Shown piece by piece: positions 1-8,826 of a stretch of DNA of 38,331 nucleotides (its first letter is position 1; every line of letters starts with the position of its first letter). The notes under the pieces were generated by a model that made no database searches, had not been told where the DNA came from, and saw only the letters and a list, made by a program, of their open reading frames with translations. The DNA is from Candidatus Iainarchaeum sp. (GTDB lineage: Archaea; Micrarchaeota; Micrarchaeia; Anstonellales; Bilamarchaeaceae): assembly GCA_028686985.1 (NCBI GenBank), contig JAQUBA010000002.1, forward strand, positions 84,745 to 123,075. The letters run 5' to 3'. The translations under genes and the position numbers were made by a program.

Positions 1-30
1 CCTACGCAGGTTCAAATCCTGCCCCCTGCA
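1..30 (+). tRNA. 3' part of a tRNA (T-arm and acceptor 3' strand), truncated by window start
   Basis: T stem GCAGG/CCTGC with loop TTCAAAT, then acceptor strand CCCCTGC and discriminator A; 5' half and anticodon outside the window. Confidence 0.8.
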
Positions 31-43
31 TATTCTTCTAAAA

Positions 44-1041
44 TTAGAGAACTTCCTTCCTTCTGTCTATGATATCCTTCGCATCGGGCCCGGTCCCAAT
101 CAGCGTAACCGGCACGGAGAGTTCCTTCTCTATCCTCTCTATGAACTTTTTGGATTCCGCCGTGAGTTTTGCATATTCCCGCACGCTAGCATTCCCGGCA
201 AACCTTACATCCAATTTGGTCAAGGCAATCTGCGTCGCCCCATTTATCATCGCGGCGAGGCGCAGGTCATCCCAGTGCAAATCCTTGGAGGTGCGGCGCG
301 GCCTTCCCGTGACCGTTCCGTATTCCTGGAAGCCCAGTTCCTTCGCCTCCTCAACGGAAATCTCATCCTTGAACGGCCCGTTTCCCACTCTAGTGGTATA
401 TGCCTTGATTATCATGACCACGTGGTCTATGTTCGTCGGCCCAAGCCCGACATCGGCAGCAATGGTGGAGGCGCTCACATCTTTTGAAGTGACAAATGGA
501 TAAGTCCCGTAAAGCACGGAGAGCATGAAGCCCTGCGAGCCCTCTATAAGCACGTCCTTCGCCTTATTTACGGCGGCAGGCACATCAGTAATGAACTGCT
601 TGAGTTCGGGGAATTCCTGCGCCAATTTGGCACTCCTCGCGGCACGCGCGGTTATCGCGGGCCCACAGCCCGTCTTAGTGGTCCCAATCTTTTCACAGAG
701 CGCGGAGCCGGCGTCCGCCTCCTTATACTCTTTCGTAATGACCGTGCATCTCTTATCCACAAAAACGCGCCCTTTCGTCCCAGTAAGCTCCACTTCCCGC
801 GCAAGCACTTCGGGGTCCACGGCGACACCGGCGCCAATCATTATTTTTGATTTAGGGTTATTTATGCCGCAGGGAAGCATTCGCAACCCATATTTTTTCC
901 CGTCAAACTGCACGGTATGCCCTGCGTTAGGGCCGACCCCCCCACGTGCCACAACCTCAGGATTGTCAGAAATCGCGAGGTAGGAAGCTACCTTTCCCTT
1001 TCCCTCGTCCCCGAACTGCCCCCCAACAAGAATGGTTTTCA
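44..1041 (-). CDS. purA: Adenylosuccinate synthetase (short archaeal form)
   Basis: MKTILVGGQFGDEGKGKV P-loop, GGxNAGHT-like GGVGPNAGHTV, IEGSQGF, TVTGRPRR; start set at MKTILVGG. Confidence 0.96.
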
Positions 1042-1044
1042 TTG

Positions 1045-1983
1045 CTAAAGCCTCCCAGCAAGTATCTCCACGCACCTTTTAAGCACTATTTCCGGCTTCG
1101 CTTTCGCAGAAGAGCCCGCGGCTTTTGAGTGCCCCCCGCCGGCGCCGTGGAATTCGTTCCCAACCTGCATCATAACCTCATTCAAGGGAACAGGAATGCT
1201 CTTGCGTGCGCGTGCGGAAACCTTCGTCTCCCCGTCCGCACGCTTCCAACGCCCGACGAAAACAGCATCCGCGAATTCGGAAAGCGCGGAAGCGACATAA
1301 GATTCGTGGTCCCGCACTTTTACAGCAGCGATGAGGTGATTCCCATGCTTGGTTATCCTCATCTTCTTCACGGATTTCAGTACCAGCTCCTTGAGCTCCA
1401 GGGTGGGCTCCGGCTCCCCGTATTTGAGTATTTCCGGGTAATCCTTCCCACACCCCTCCATGAGCGAAACAAGCGCCTTAAAAGTGGAAAGACGCCCGCC
1501 CTTGAAGCGTGCACTATCCGCAACAATCCCGCATGCCAATGCAAACGCCACGTTCGGCTTAATCTCCGGCAATATCCCCGCAATAATCTCGGCCGCAGCC
1601 GCGGCGGTGGAATCCCGCAAAACCAGCTCCGCCCTGAGCATGTGGTCGTTCTCCCTGTGGTGGTCTATGATGAGCAGGATGCGCCATCCTTCGGAGCTTT
1701 TCAAAAGGGTGGGGGCGCTCGTATCCGCAATCACCAGCCCGTCATAATCCTCTTTTTTCAAAGAAGAAAGCTTAACCGGGGAAATGCCCAGTTTATCCGC
1801 GAAAATCCTCCCCGGGACGTCCATCCTGTCTTCTATCGCAATCACGGAATTGGGAAAAACGGAATGCAAGGCATAGATGGAGGAAAGCGCATCCACGTCC
1901 GCGTTCATGTGGGACGCGATGACGATGCGCCTGTCCCTGTTTGCAGAGAGAAAAGAAAGGAACCTGCCCTTCAGCTCATTCAT
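1045..1983 (-). CDS. DHH/DHHA1 family phosphoesterase (NrnA/RecJ-like)
   Basis: HMNADVDAL motif I, IIDHHRE DHH motif, C-terminal GAGGGHSKAAG DHHA1 motif; conserved position after prefoldin beta. Confidence 0.9.
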   Translation of the reverse strand: MNELKGRFLSFLSANRDRRIVIASHMNADVDALSSIYALHSVFPNSVIAIEDRMDVPGRIFADKLGISPVKLSSLKKEDYDGLVIADTSAPTLLKSSEGWRILLIIDHHRENDHMLRAELVLRDSTAAAAAEIIAGILPEIKPNVAFALACGIVADSARFKGGRLSTFKALVSLMEGCGKDYPEILKYGEPEPTLELKELVLKSVKKMRITKHGNHLIAAVKVRDHESYVASALSEFADAVFVGRWKRADGETKVSARARKSIPVPLNEVMMQVGNEFHGAGGGHSKAAGSSAKAKPEIVLKRCVEILAGRL

Positions 1984-2314
1984 TCTGCCCCAGCTCCTCC
2001 TTCAGCTTTTTCTGAAGCCTGAGAAGCTCGCTCTTGACCTTCTCCTCCTGCGAGTTGAGCGTCTTCACGCGCATCTCCATGAGGTTCTTCCTCTCGGCAA
2101 GGTCCTTGTCCGCGTCCTCCTTCGTGGTCTTTATCATGACGCTGCCTATCGCCTTGTAGACGCTGCCCTTCGCCTTCTTGAGCTCCTCCAGCGCGAGGTT
2201 CGCCTCGTTAAGCTGCATCTGTATCTGCTGCTTCTGGAGCATCACCGCCTGCAGCTGCCTTTCATAATTCTGGAGCTGCATGACTTCCCTTTCTATTTCA
2301 TTCTTGTCCGCCAT
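1976..2314 (-). CDS. pfdB: Prefoldin subunit beta
   Basis: Coiled-coil 112 aa with central GSVYKAIGSVMIKTTKEDA beta-hairpin signature. Confidence 0.93.
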   Translation of the reverse strand: MADKNEIEREVMQLQNYERQLQAVMLQKQQIQMQLNEANLALEELKKAKGSVYKAIGSVMIKTTKEDADKDLAERKNLMEMRVKTLNSQEEKVKSELLRLQKKLKEELGQNE

Positions 2315-2540
2315 TTTTCACACCCTCAATAACCTGTAAGTAACGCAGGTATGCGTTCAGCGTCGCGCGGAGCGCCACCACATCGGCGCACTCCGCCTCA
2401 ACCACAACCTCCCTGCCCGCGCGGGACGCGCGGGAGGAGAACCTGCCCCCCTTCTCCCCTTCCCCTTTCAGGGCGCGGAGCGCATCCTCCGCGCTTTTCT
2501 GGTCCGGAAAACCCACTCTCAGCGTCCCGGAGCATCGCAT
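2298..2540 (-). CDS. KEOPS complex Pcc1-like subunit
   Basis: 80 aa, C-terminal AECADVVALRATLNAYLRYLQVIEGV typical of Pcc1; syntenic between rpoP slot and pfdB. Confidence 0.85.
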   Translation of the reverse strand: MRCSGTLRVGFPDQKSAEDALRALKGEGEKGGRFSSRASRAGREVVVEAECADVVALRATLNAYLRYLQVIEGVKNGGQE

Positions 2541-2684
2541 CTAATCAGTGCTCAGCTCCTTCGCCAGGGGCGGCCTGACCTTGAAGAGCACCTTAGCCCC
2601 CGTTGGCGGGAACTCAAATGTCTTCAGGCTGGATATGGTCACCTTGTTTCCGGTCTGCCATTCGTTGTATTCCCCCATCCTCAT
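2541..2684 (-). CDS. Cysteine-less RpoP/Rpb12-like small protein (DNA-directed RNA polymerase subunit P position)
   Basis: 47-codon ORF MRMGEYNEWQTGNKVTISSLKTFEFPPTGAKVLFKVRPPLAKELSTD; ATGA overlap with eL43 stop, stop abuts pcc1 ATG; FPPTGAKVLFKVRPP aligns to the CPYCGYKIIFxxRxP type of archaeal RpoP; shorter than the ORF-track cutoff. Confidence 0.72.
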   Translation of the reverse strand: MRMGEYNEWQTGNKVTISSLKTFEFPPTGAKVLFKVRPPLAKELSTD

Positions 2685-2920
2685 TCACCCTTCTTGTTCT
2701 CCTCGGAGAGCACACGCTTTGCCGTTTCGCCGGCCTCGCTCGTGAGCGAATATGCCGCGCCGGCTATCTTTGCCCCGCAGGACCAGCACTCCCAGAGCGC
2801 GTACGAAACCCTCTTCACCGAGCGCTTGCCGCACTTCGGGCATTCGTACCTCTTCTTTCTCTTGCCCTCGGCCTGCTCGTAGAGCTTCCTGATTTTCCTT
2901 CCGAACCTTGCAGTCCTCAT
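2681..2920 (-). CDS. rpl37ae: Large ribosomal subunit protein eL43 (L37Ae)
   Basis: MRTARFGRKIRKLYEQ..YECPKCGKRSVKRVSYALWECWSCGAKIAGAAY; GGTGTG Shine-Dalgarno before ATG at 2920. Confidence 0.95.
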   Translation of the reverse strand: MRTARFGRKIRKLYEQAEGKRKKRYECPKCGKRSVKRVSYALWECWSCGAKIAGAAYSLTSEAGETAKRVLSEENKKGE

Positions 2921-2929
2921 AACCCACAC

Positions 2930-3718
2930 CTATATGTAAGACCTGAGCTCTTTACCCTTTGCGAGCGCAACGTCTACGCATTCCATGACTTCGGACTTCT
3001 TCATGCTGCCGGCGCCGGACTTCTGCATGCACACAACGCGGCCGTCTATGGTTCCCACCGTGAGCTGGCAGTCCGCCGCGTGCTCCTCGGACCTCAGCGG
3101 GTCCAGCAGGATTTTGTCGCCGACCTTTATGAACGTGGAAGTCACGGGCTTGTCCGGCATCTTGAGCGGACCTACATAATCGCCGCGCACAATCTTTCCG
3201 TCTACAACCTTCGGCACCTTCGTGTCCGAGAGCGCGGCCGCGGCCGCGAGGGCCGCCGTGTCCGTCAGGTTCCCGCCGTGGTCCATCACATACAAATCTA
3301 TGAAGATTGCGAGCACCTTCCCCTCTTCTATGAACATGCTCGCGGTGTCTATGACCTCGGCGCTCCTTATGCCCCTGTCCACCACCCTCGCGAGCTCTAT
3401 TGAATACGGGCTGGGCGGGCCGGGCTCAAAAGTGGGCGAGGCCAGCGGAAGGAATTCCGCCATCACCATGAACACGCCTTCGGTGGGCCTGTCCGGGAAC
3501 GGCGTCATCTCGCCGTACTTCACTCCGCAGAGGACCTTGCTGTCCCCTATCTGCGCGAGCGCGGAGCCCTCGGCCGTGGAGAGCACGCCTTTCGTGACCT
3601 TCACCTGCCTGTAGTCGTTCAGGCCCCTCTCGTCCATCCTCTTGCCCTGCGCAAGAAGGTTGGTGAGCAGCTCCCGGTCCACTTCCTTCAATACCAGTTC
3701 CTTTGCTTCATCACCCAT
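2930..3718 (-). CDS. rrp42: Exosome complex subunit Rrp42 (RNase PH fold)
   Basis: RNase PH-type sequence (DERGLNDYRQVKVTKGVLSTAEGSALAQIGDSKVLCGVKYG); operon position. Confidence 0.94.
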   Translation of the reverse strand: MGDEAKELVLKEVDRELLTNLLAQGKRMDERGLNDYRQVKVTKGVLSTAEGSALAQIGDSKVLCGVKYGEMTPFPDRPTEGVFMVMAEFLPLASPTFEPGPPSPYSIELARVVDRGIRSAEVIDTASMFIEEGKVLAIFIDLYVMDHGGNLTDTAALAAAAALSDTKVPKVVDGKIVRGDYVGPLKMPDKPVTSTFIKVGDKILLDPLRSEEHAADCQLTVGTIDGRVVCMQKSGAGSMKKSEVMECVDVALAKGKELRSYI

Positions 3719-3727
3719 GTGAACACC

Positions 3728-4462
3728 TCAAATATCAAGCTCCTGGCCGCCCTCGGCCTCGTAGCTCTTCCTGAGCGCCTCGGATTGCAGCGCATAAACC
3801 TTCTCGGATGCCTCCATCGCGGAGTCTATGCAGTTGCCCAGCTCTTCCGGAGTGAGCTTCCCGTCCATCTGGAGGAACACTATTTCCTTGTCCCTGTGCG
3901 TGAATGCGATGGGCATGTCGGACTCGCCGTAGTTGTCCTCAGCCTTGCCGAGGTCCACCACCAGCTGGCCGCCGGCCTTCCCGACCGCCACGCCGCTTAT
4001 CATGTCCTTCATCGGTATTCCCGCGTTCGCGAGGGCGACCGTCGCAGCCGCAATCGCGGCTATCCTCGTCCCTCCCTCGGCCTGCAGCACATCCACGTAA
4101 ATGTCTATCTGCGTCTTTGGGAACTCGCCCGACATGACCACGCCGCCGAACGCCTCCCTTATGACCTTGGAGATTTCCGTGCTCCTCCTGTTCGGGCCGG
4201 TCCTGCCGTGCTCCTCCAGCGACGCAAAAGGCGACATGGTGTACCTGCACTTGAGCAGGGCCGTGTACGGGCTCGCGCCGTGCTTCGGTATGCATTCCCT
4301 CGGCCCGTAGATGCCGCAGATTACCTTGTTGCCCCCCCATTCAACGAATGCGGAGCCCTCGGCCTCCTTGAGCACGCCGGCGATTATCCTAATCGGCCTG
4401 AGCTCATCAAGGGCCCTTCCGTCGAGCCTCTTCCCGTCCTTAAAAAGTTCCGGTGTTTCCAT
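3728..4462 (-). CDS. rrp41: Exosome complex subunit Rrp41 (RNase PH fold, catalytic)
   Basis: LFKDGKRLDGRALDELRPIRIIAGVLKEAEGSAFVEWGGNKVICGIYGPRE; start at METPELF preceded by AGGTGA. Confidence 0.95.
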   Translation of the reverse strand: METPELFKDGKRLDGRALDELRPIRIIAGVLKEAEGSAFVEWGGNKVICGIYGPRECIPKHGASPYTALLKCRYTMSPFASLEEHGRTGPNRRSTEISKVIREAFGGVVMSGEFPKTQIDIYVDVLQAEGGTRIAAIAAATVALANAGIPMKDMISGVAVGKAGGQLVVDLGKAEDNYGESDMPIAFTHRDKEIVFLQMDGKLTPEELGNCIDSAMEASEKVYALQSEALRKSYEAEGGQELDI

Positions 4463-4467
4463 TGTCT

Positions 4468-5064
4468 TCACCTGTTTTCATCAAGATATTTCGCAACCTG
4501 GTCCGTGAGCCCGCTTGTGTGGGCCCTTTCTATTATCAGCCTGAGCGTCTTCGCCACGAGGTGCATGTTGCCCCTCGGCCCTATCCAGACGTACCCGTTG
4601 TTGCCTACGAACACGGGGCAGCCGCTCATCTCCCTTATCTGGTTGAGCATGCTGCTCTTCTTCCCGATTATGCGCGGGACCTTGGACGCGGGGACGCTCA
4701 GGAGCTTCCCGGCGGGCAGCTTGTCCACTTCGCCTATGTCCACGTTCCCGACCTCGTCAACGAATGTGATTTTCCCGTACACCATCCCCCCCAGCTCAAG
4801 GTGTATCCGCACCTTCCTGGTGGGTATCACGCCATTGTAGGGCAGGTTCAGGTCCACCATGTAGCCCGCGTGCCTCTCGTCCACGACCACGCCCACGACG
4901 TTGTCGCCGACCTTGGGCCTGTACGCCATCTCCAGCGGTATGAACTTCTCGTCCCGCATCATTCCGGGGACCGAGGCGTATGTTATGCCGCCCCGCACGT
5001 ATGTGCCCGAGGCCTGCACTTCCCTCTTCCACACCTCTTCGCCCGGCAGAACCATCCTTTCCAA
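4468..5064 (-). CDS. rrp4: Exosome RNA-binding subunit Rrp4
   Basis: S1/KH protein: VLPGEEVW..TYVRGGITYASVPGM..YKPKVGDNVVGVV-like..KVPRIIGKKSSMLNQI; start ambiguous (TTG 5064 after GGTGATGA, ATG 5055, or track start 5079). Confidence 0.93.
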   Translation of the reverse strand: MERMVLPGEEVWKREVQASGTYVRGGITYASVPGMMRDEKFIPLEMAYRPKVGDNVVGVVVDERHAGYMVDLNLPYNGVIPTRKVRIHLELGGMVYGKITFVDEVGNVDIGEVDKLPAGKLLSVPASKVPRIIGKKSSMLNQIREMSGCPVFVGNNGYVWIGPRGNMHLVAKTLRLIIERAHTSGLTDQVAKYLDENR

Positions 5065-5068
5065 ATCA

Positions 5069-5764
5069 TCACCTTTCAATTACCTTCGTCTCAATCTGGC
5101 CCGCGGTGAGCTTGTTCAGCTTGTCGAACACCTCCCCCTGCATGCCGGCCGGTATCTCAAAGACGACTATGAGCGAGCCGTCCCCCAGCCATTGTTCCTT
5201 CTTTATCCCGTAGCTCTTGAGCGTCCCGTATGCGCGGTGCGCATGAGCCGCCGGAACCTTGACTGCTATATCCACCTTCTCGAACTTTATCGGCAGTATC
5301 GGGAGCAGCAGCTTCACGACAGCGGGAACCTGCTCCCTCGCGTCCTTGTGTGGGTCCGGGATGAACCTCACCTGCTCCAGCGCGTTCTCCAATCTCTGGA
5401 TGGGGATGGGCGCCTTGGTGCGCGCGTCTATCGCCTCCGAGCATATGATGCCGAGTATCCGCTTCCTCGTCTCCTCCACCTTCCTGCGCCTCTGCTCGGT
5501 GGTGAGCTGCACCTCGCCCTTCTCCAGGACGATTTTGAGTATCTCGTATATGTCCGTGGTCCCGAACGCCTTCTTCACAGCCTCGGCCTTGTGCCTCTCG
5601 CCGTTCTTCGCGTCCTCAAAGACCTCATCCGCCACCAGGATGTTCTTCAGGTCCTTCTTGCTGCCTTCCAGGTAAAGGTATGCGTTGTCCGGGTCAAGGA
5701 ACAGCTCAAAGTGCTGGCCGTCCCTGTCATAGGTCGCAATAATGGCTTTGTCTAATGTCACCAT
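5069..5764 (-). CDS. Ribosome maturation protein SBDS homolog
   Basis: FELFLDPDNAYLYLEGSKKDLKNILVADEVFEDAKNGERHKAEAVKKAFGTTDIYEILKIVLEKGEVQLTTEQR; heads exosome operon. Confidence 0.95.
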   Translation of the reverse strand: MVTLDKAIIATYDRDGQHFELFLDPDNAYLYLEGSKKDLKNILVADEVFEDAKNGERHKAEAVKKAFGTTDIYEILKIVLEKGEVQLTTEQRRRKVEETRKRILGIICSEAIDARTKAPIPIQRLENALEQVRFIPDPHKDAREQVPAVVKLLLPILPIKFEKVDIAVKVPAAHAHRAYGTLKSYGIKKEQWLGDGSLIVVFEIPAGMQGEVFDKLNKLTAGQIETKVIER

Positions 5765-5844
5765 AGAATCCTTTCACCTAGAATACAGTGAGAGAATAAT
5801 CTTATGAAGACGTCTTTTTAAACATTTGGGGGAGGAACTAATGT

Positions 5845-6381
5845 ATGGCGGAAAAGGGCATAGCGATAGTAATCCCGCCGGAGGGCTTCCGGGACGAGGA
5901 ATTCACCATCCCCTGCGCCCACTTTGCCTCAAAGGGCATAAAAACCACGGTAGCGAGCATGCGCAGGGGGGCATGCAGGGGCTCGGCCGGCACGCCTGTG
6001 GATGCCTCAATCTCCCTTGCCGAGGTGAAGGCGGAAGATTTTGACGCCGTTTTCTTCGTGGGTGGGCCGGGCACGCCCGTAGTCCGCGCATCCAACGAGT
6101 CCATGAGGATAGCGAGGGAGTTCGCCGCGGCAGGAAAGCCGGTCTCCGCAATCTGCTGGGCGCCCACAATCCTCGCGAAGGCGGGGGTCCTTGAGGGCAG
6201 GAAGGCCACGGTCTGGCTCGGCCACGACCCGGAATACGGGATGGACACGGGCAAGGTGCTCGGGAAGTTCGGAGCCAGCTACACCGGGGAGGCGGTCACG
6301 GTTGACGGGGCATTCATTACCGCGGACGGCCCGCGGAGCGCGAAGATGCTGTCGGAAGAGGTTGAAAAGAGGTTGTCATGA
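5845..6381 (+). CDS. DJ-1/PfpI family (class I glutamine amidotransferase-like) protein
   Basis: FDAVFFVGGPGTPVV...AAGKPVSAICWAPTILAKAGVLEGRKATVW nucleophile-elbow region. Confidence 0.88.
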   Translation: MAEKGIAIVIPPEGFRDEEFTIPCAHFASKGIKTTVASMRRGACRGSAGTPVDASISLAEVKAEDFDAVFFVGGPGTPVVRASNESMRIAREFAAAGKPVSAICWAPTILAKAGVLEGRKATVWLGHDPEYGMDTGKVLGKFGASYTGEAVTVDGAFITADGPRSAKMLSEEVEKRLS

Positions 6382-7247
6382 TGGGTGCATGGGACAGCTT
6401 ATCCAGGGGCTTTGATTTGAGCGGGGACGCGCTGAGGGAGACGTTTGCCTTCCATAAGGTTGAATTCAGGCAGTACATAAAGTACTGGCTGCTCATGACC
6501 GCTTTTGACTTCGGCGCCATAATCGCCGCCGCAATCCCGTTCGCCGCCCTGTTTTTCATCCTGGTCGGCAATCACCTCTCGGGCACGAATCTCATCGCCA
6601 CGGCGGCAGCGCTCTCCGTGCTCGCAATCCTGCTTGCGCTCCCGTTTGTGATGCTTTCCATATCCACGCTCTTCTCCTCCATGCGCTATGTGATGGGAAA
6701 TATGGGGGAGGGGTTCGTGCATATTAGGGACCGCAAGCCGGCGCTGAAATACATGGCCTTTTATGCAGCCATATCCCTGGCGCTATTCCTGGTCCTCCTT
6801 GGCGCCCCCCTTGCGCTGATGCTTGGCGGTTCGCTTTCCGGCAGCGGAAATGCAAGTGCCGCGGGCTTCATAGGGGGCATACTGCTCTTCTATGCGGGCA
6901 TATTCCTCTTCATCATATTGTTCTACCTCTTCTCATTCATCTTCACGTACGGGGTATACGAGATAGCGGCGGAGGGGATGGGGCCGGTGGCGGCGCTGAA
7001 GCGCTCATACGCGCTGGTGAAATCCCATTTCTGGGAGACGCTCGTGTTCTTCCTTGTCCTGTTCGCGATTTCCTATGCGCTGGGGGTAGTGATGCAGATT
7101 GTGCTGCTGCCGTTCCTGCTGGTGCTCTTGCTCAGCCCGTTCCTGGGCATTGTGCTGCTGATTCCGGTCGCGCTCATGCTCGAGATTGTGGAGAACGCGC
7201 TGCTCACCCCCTTCAAAGTGTTCTTCTGGATGAAGATAAGGGAATAG
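6378..7247 (+). CDS. Polytopic membrane protein of unknown function
   Basis: 289 aa with several hydrophobic segments; ATGA overlap with upstream DJ-1 gene. Confidence 0.8.
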   Translation: MMGAWDSLSRGFDLSGDALRETFAFHKVEFRQYIKYWLLMTAFDFGAIIAAAIPFAALFFILVGNHLSGTNLIATAAALSVLAILLALPFVMLSISTLFSSMRYVMGNMGEGFVHIRDRKPALKYMAFYAAISLALFLVLLGAPLALMLGGSLSGSGNASAAGFIGGILLFYAGIFLFIILFYLFSFIFTYGVYEIAAEGMGPVAALKRSYALVKSHFWETLVFFLVLFAISYALGVVMQIVLLPFLLVLLLSPFLGIVLLIPVALMLEIVENALLTPFKVFFWMKIRE

Positions 7248-7260
7248 CCACCGCAGTCTT

Positions 7261-8181
7261 CTAGAATCCGCCCAGCCGCTTTATCCTGTCCTCTATGGGC
7301 GGGTGCGTGGCGAGCAGCCCAGCGGCTTTCTTCCCTATCGGGTCCGCGAAATAGAGCGAGGCGGTGGTGCCGGTCGCGGCCCTGGTCGGCTGGTAGTTAT
7401 CCCTTATCTTGATGAGCGCGTTCCTCAACCCGTCCGGATAGCGCGTGAGCTTCACCGCCGTGGCGTCCGCGAGATATTCCCTCTCCCTGGATATGGCGAG
7501 CTTCACAAGCAGTGCGATTATGGGCGTGAGTATCGCGAGCACGAGGCCGAGCAGGACGAGCATCCCTCCCCCTCCCCGCCCTCCCCTGTTCCCGCTTCCG
7601 CCCCACAGGAAGCTGCGCAGCATTATCTCCCCCAAAAACCCGATCAGCCCGACCATGACCACGGTTATGAGCATATACCTTATGTCGTAATTCCCGATGT
7701 GGGACATCTCGTGCGCGACCACCCCTTCCAGCTCGGCGCGGTTCATCTTCTCCGCGAGCCCGCGGGTGACCACGATTGCGGAATGCTGCGGGTCCCTACC
7801 CGTGGCAAAGGCGTTCAGCGACGCGTCATCCATCATGTAAACCCTTGGGGCGGGGATCTGAGCGGCTATGGCGAGCCCCTCCACAAGATTGTATAGGTAG
7901 GGGTTCTCCTCCCTTGAAACCGGGCGGGCGCCGCTCAGCGCGAGGAGCGCCCTGTCGCCCAGGAAATAAGAAAATAATGCGTAGAGCACCGCAATCAGGG
8001 CGCCCATCACGAAGCCAACCCAGCCCATGTCAAACATCAGCGCAAATGCGGAAATTGCAAGGAATACGAGAACAGTAAGAAAAACAATAAGCAGGAGCGA
8101 GTTCCTTTTGTTTGCATCTATCGCATCAAAGAAGCTCACCCTCTGCCCGTTACCTCGGTCGGGCATCGGGTTCGTCGCCAT
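7261..8181 (-). CDS. htpX: HtpX-type M48 zinc metalloprotease
   Basis: VVAHEMSHIGNYD zinc motif, N-terminal TM pair, REREYLADATAVKLTR. Confidence 0.95.
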   Translation of the reverse strand: MATNPMPDRGNGQRVSFFDAIDANKRNSLLLIVFLTVLVFLAISAFALMFDMGWVGFVMGALIAVLYALFSYFLGDRALLALSGARPVSREENPYLYNLVEGLAIAAQIPAPRVYMMDDASLNAFATGRDPQHSAIVVTRGLAEKMNRAELEGVVAHEMSHIGNYDIRYMLITVVMVGLIGFLGEIMLRSFLWGGSGNRGGRGGGGMLVLLGLVLAILTPIIALLVKLAISREREYLADATAVKLTRYPDGLRNALIKIRDNYQPTRAATGTTASLYFADPIGKKAAGLLATHPPIEDRIKRLGGF

Positions 8182-8190
8182 CACCGCACC

Positions 8191-8775
8191 TCAGAACTGT
8201 ACCTTGACGTTCTGCCGCTCCGCCTCGGTAACCCCGAAGTACTGCTTCTGCGCGTGGCCGAACATGCCTGCGAAGAGGTTGTACGGTATCACCTGTATCG
8301 TCTGGTTGTATTCCAGCACGGAATCGTTGTACGCGGTCCTCGCATATGCAATCTTGTTCTCCGTCCCCGCCAGCTCTTCCTGGAGCATCTTGAAGTTCTC
8401 GGATGCCTTGAGCTGCGGGTAGTTCTCCGCCACCGCGAACAGCGTCTTCAGCGTCCCGGCGAGCGCATTGTTCGCCTTAGCCTTCTCCTCCACGCTGCCC
8501 GCCTGCATCAATGCGGTGCGTGCCTTCGTGACTTCCTCCAGGACGCCGCGCTCGTGCTTCATGTATCCCTTCACGCTTTCCATGAGGTTGGGGATGAGGT
8601 CCGCCCGCCTCTTGAGCTGGACGTCTATCTGCGCCCACGCGTTGTCCACGCGGTTCTTGAGCACCACGAGGCGGTTGAAAATCATGACCAATGCGGCCGC
8701 GAGCACGAGAACAATCCCGCCTACGCAGAGCAGCGTCCCCAATCCGCCCAACTCCAATACCTGAAGCATTGCCAT
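8191..8775 (-). CDS. lemA: LemA family protein
   Basis: N-terminal TM then [42 protein letters not shown]; adjacent to htpX. Start chosen at MAMLQ from promoter spacing (alternative 8781). Confidence 0.93.
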   Translation of the reverse strand: MAMLQVLELGGLGTLLCVGGIVLVLAAALVMIFNRLVVLKNRVDNAWAQIDVQLKRRADLIPNLMESVKGYMKHERGVLEEVTKARTALMQAGSVEEKAKANNALAGTLKTLFAVAENYPQLKASENFKMLQEELAGTENKIAYARTAYNDSVLEYNQTIQVIPYNLFAGMFGHAQKQYFGVTEAERQNVKVQF

Positions 8776-8826
8776 GGGCATGGATTGGAAGCCATTCTTT
8801 TTAATTCTTTAGAGGGAGATTCTCCC

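Noticed and set aside
1129-2022. 297-aa plus-strand ORF antisense to the DHH gene
   Set aside because: Shadow ORF of a confident conserved gene; no promoter, SD or recognisable domain.
3719-4840. 373-aa plus-strand ORF antisense to rrp41/rrp4
   Set aside because: Long antisense ORFs are expected from the high-GC codon usage; the minus-strand genes are unambiguous core proteins and the antisense product has Arg/His/Leu/Pro-rich composition.
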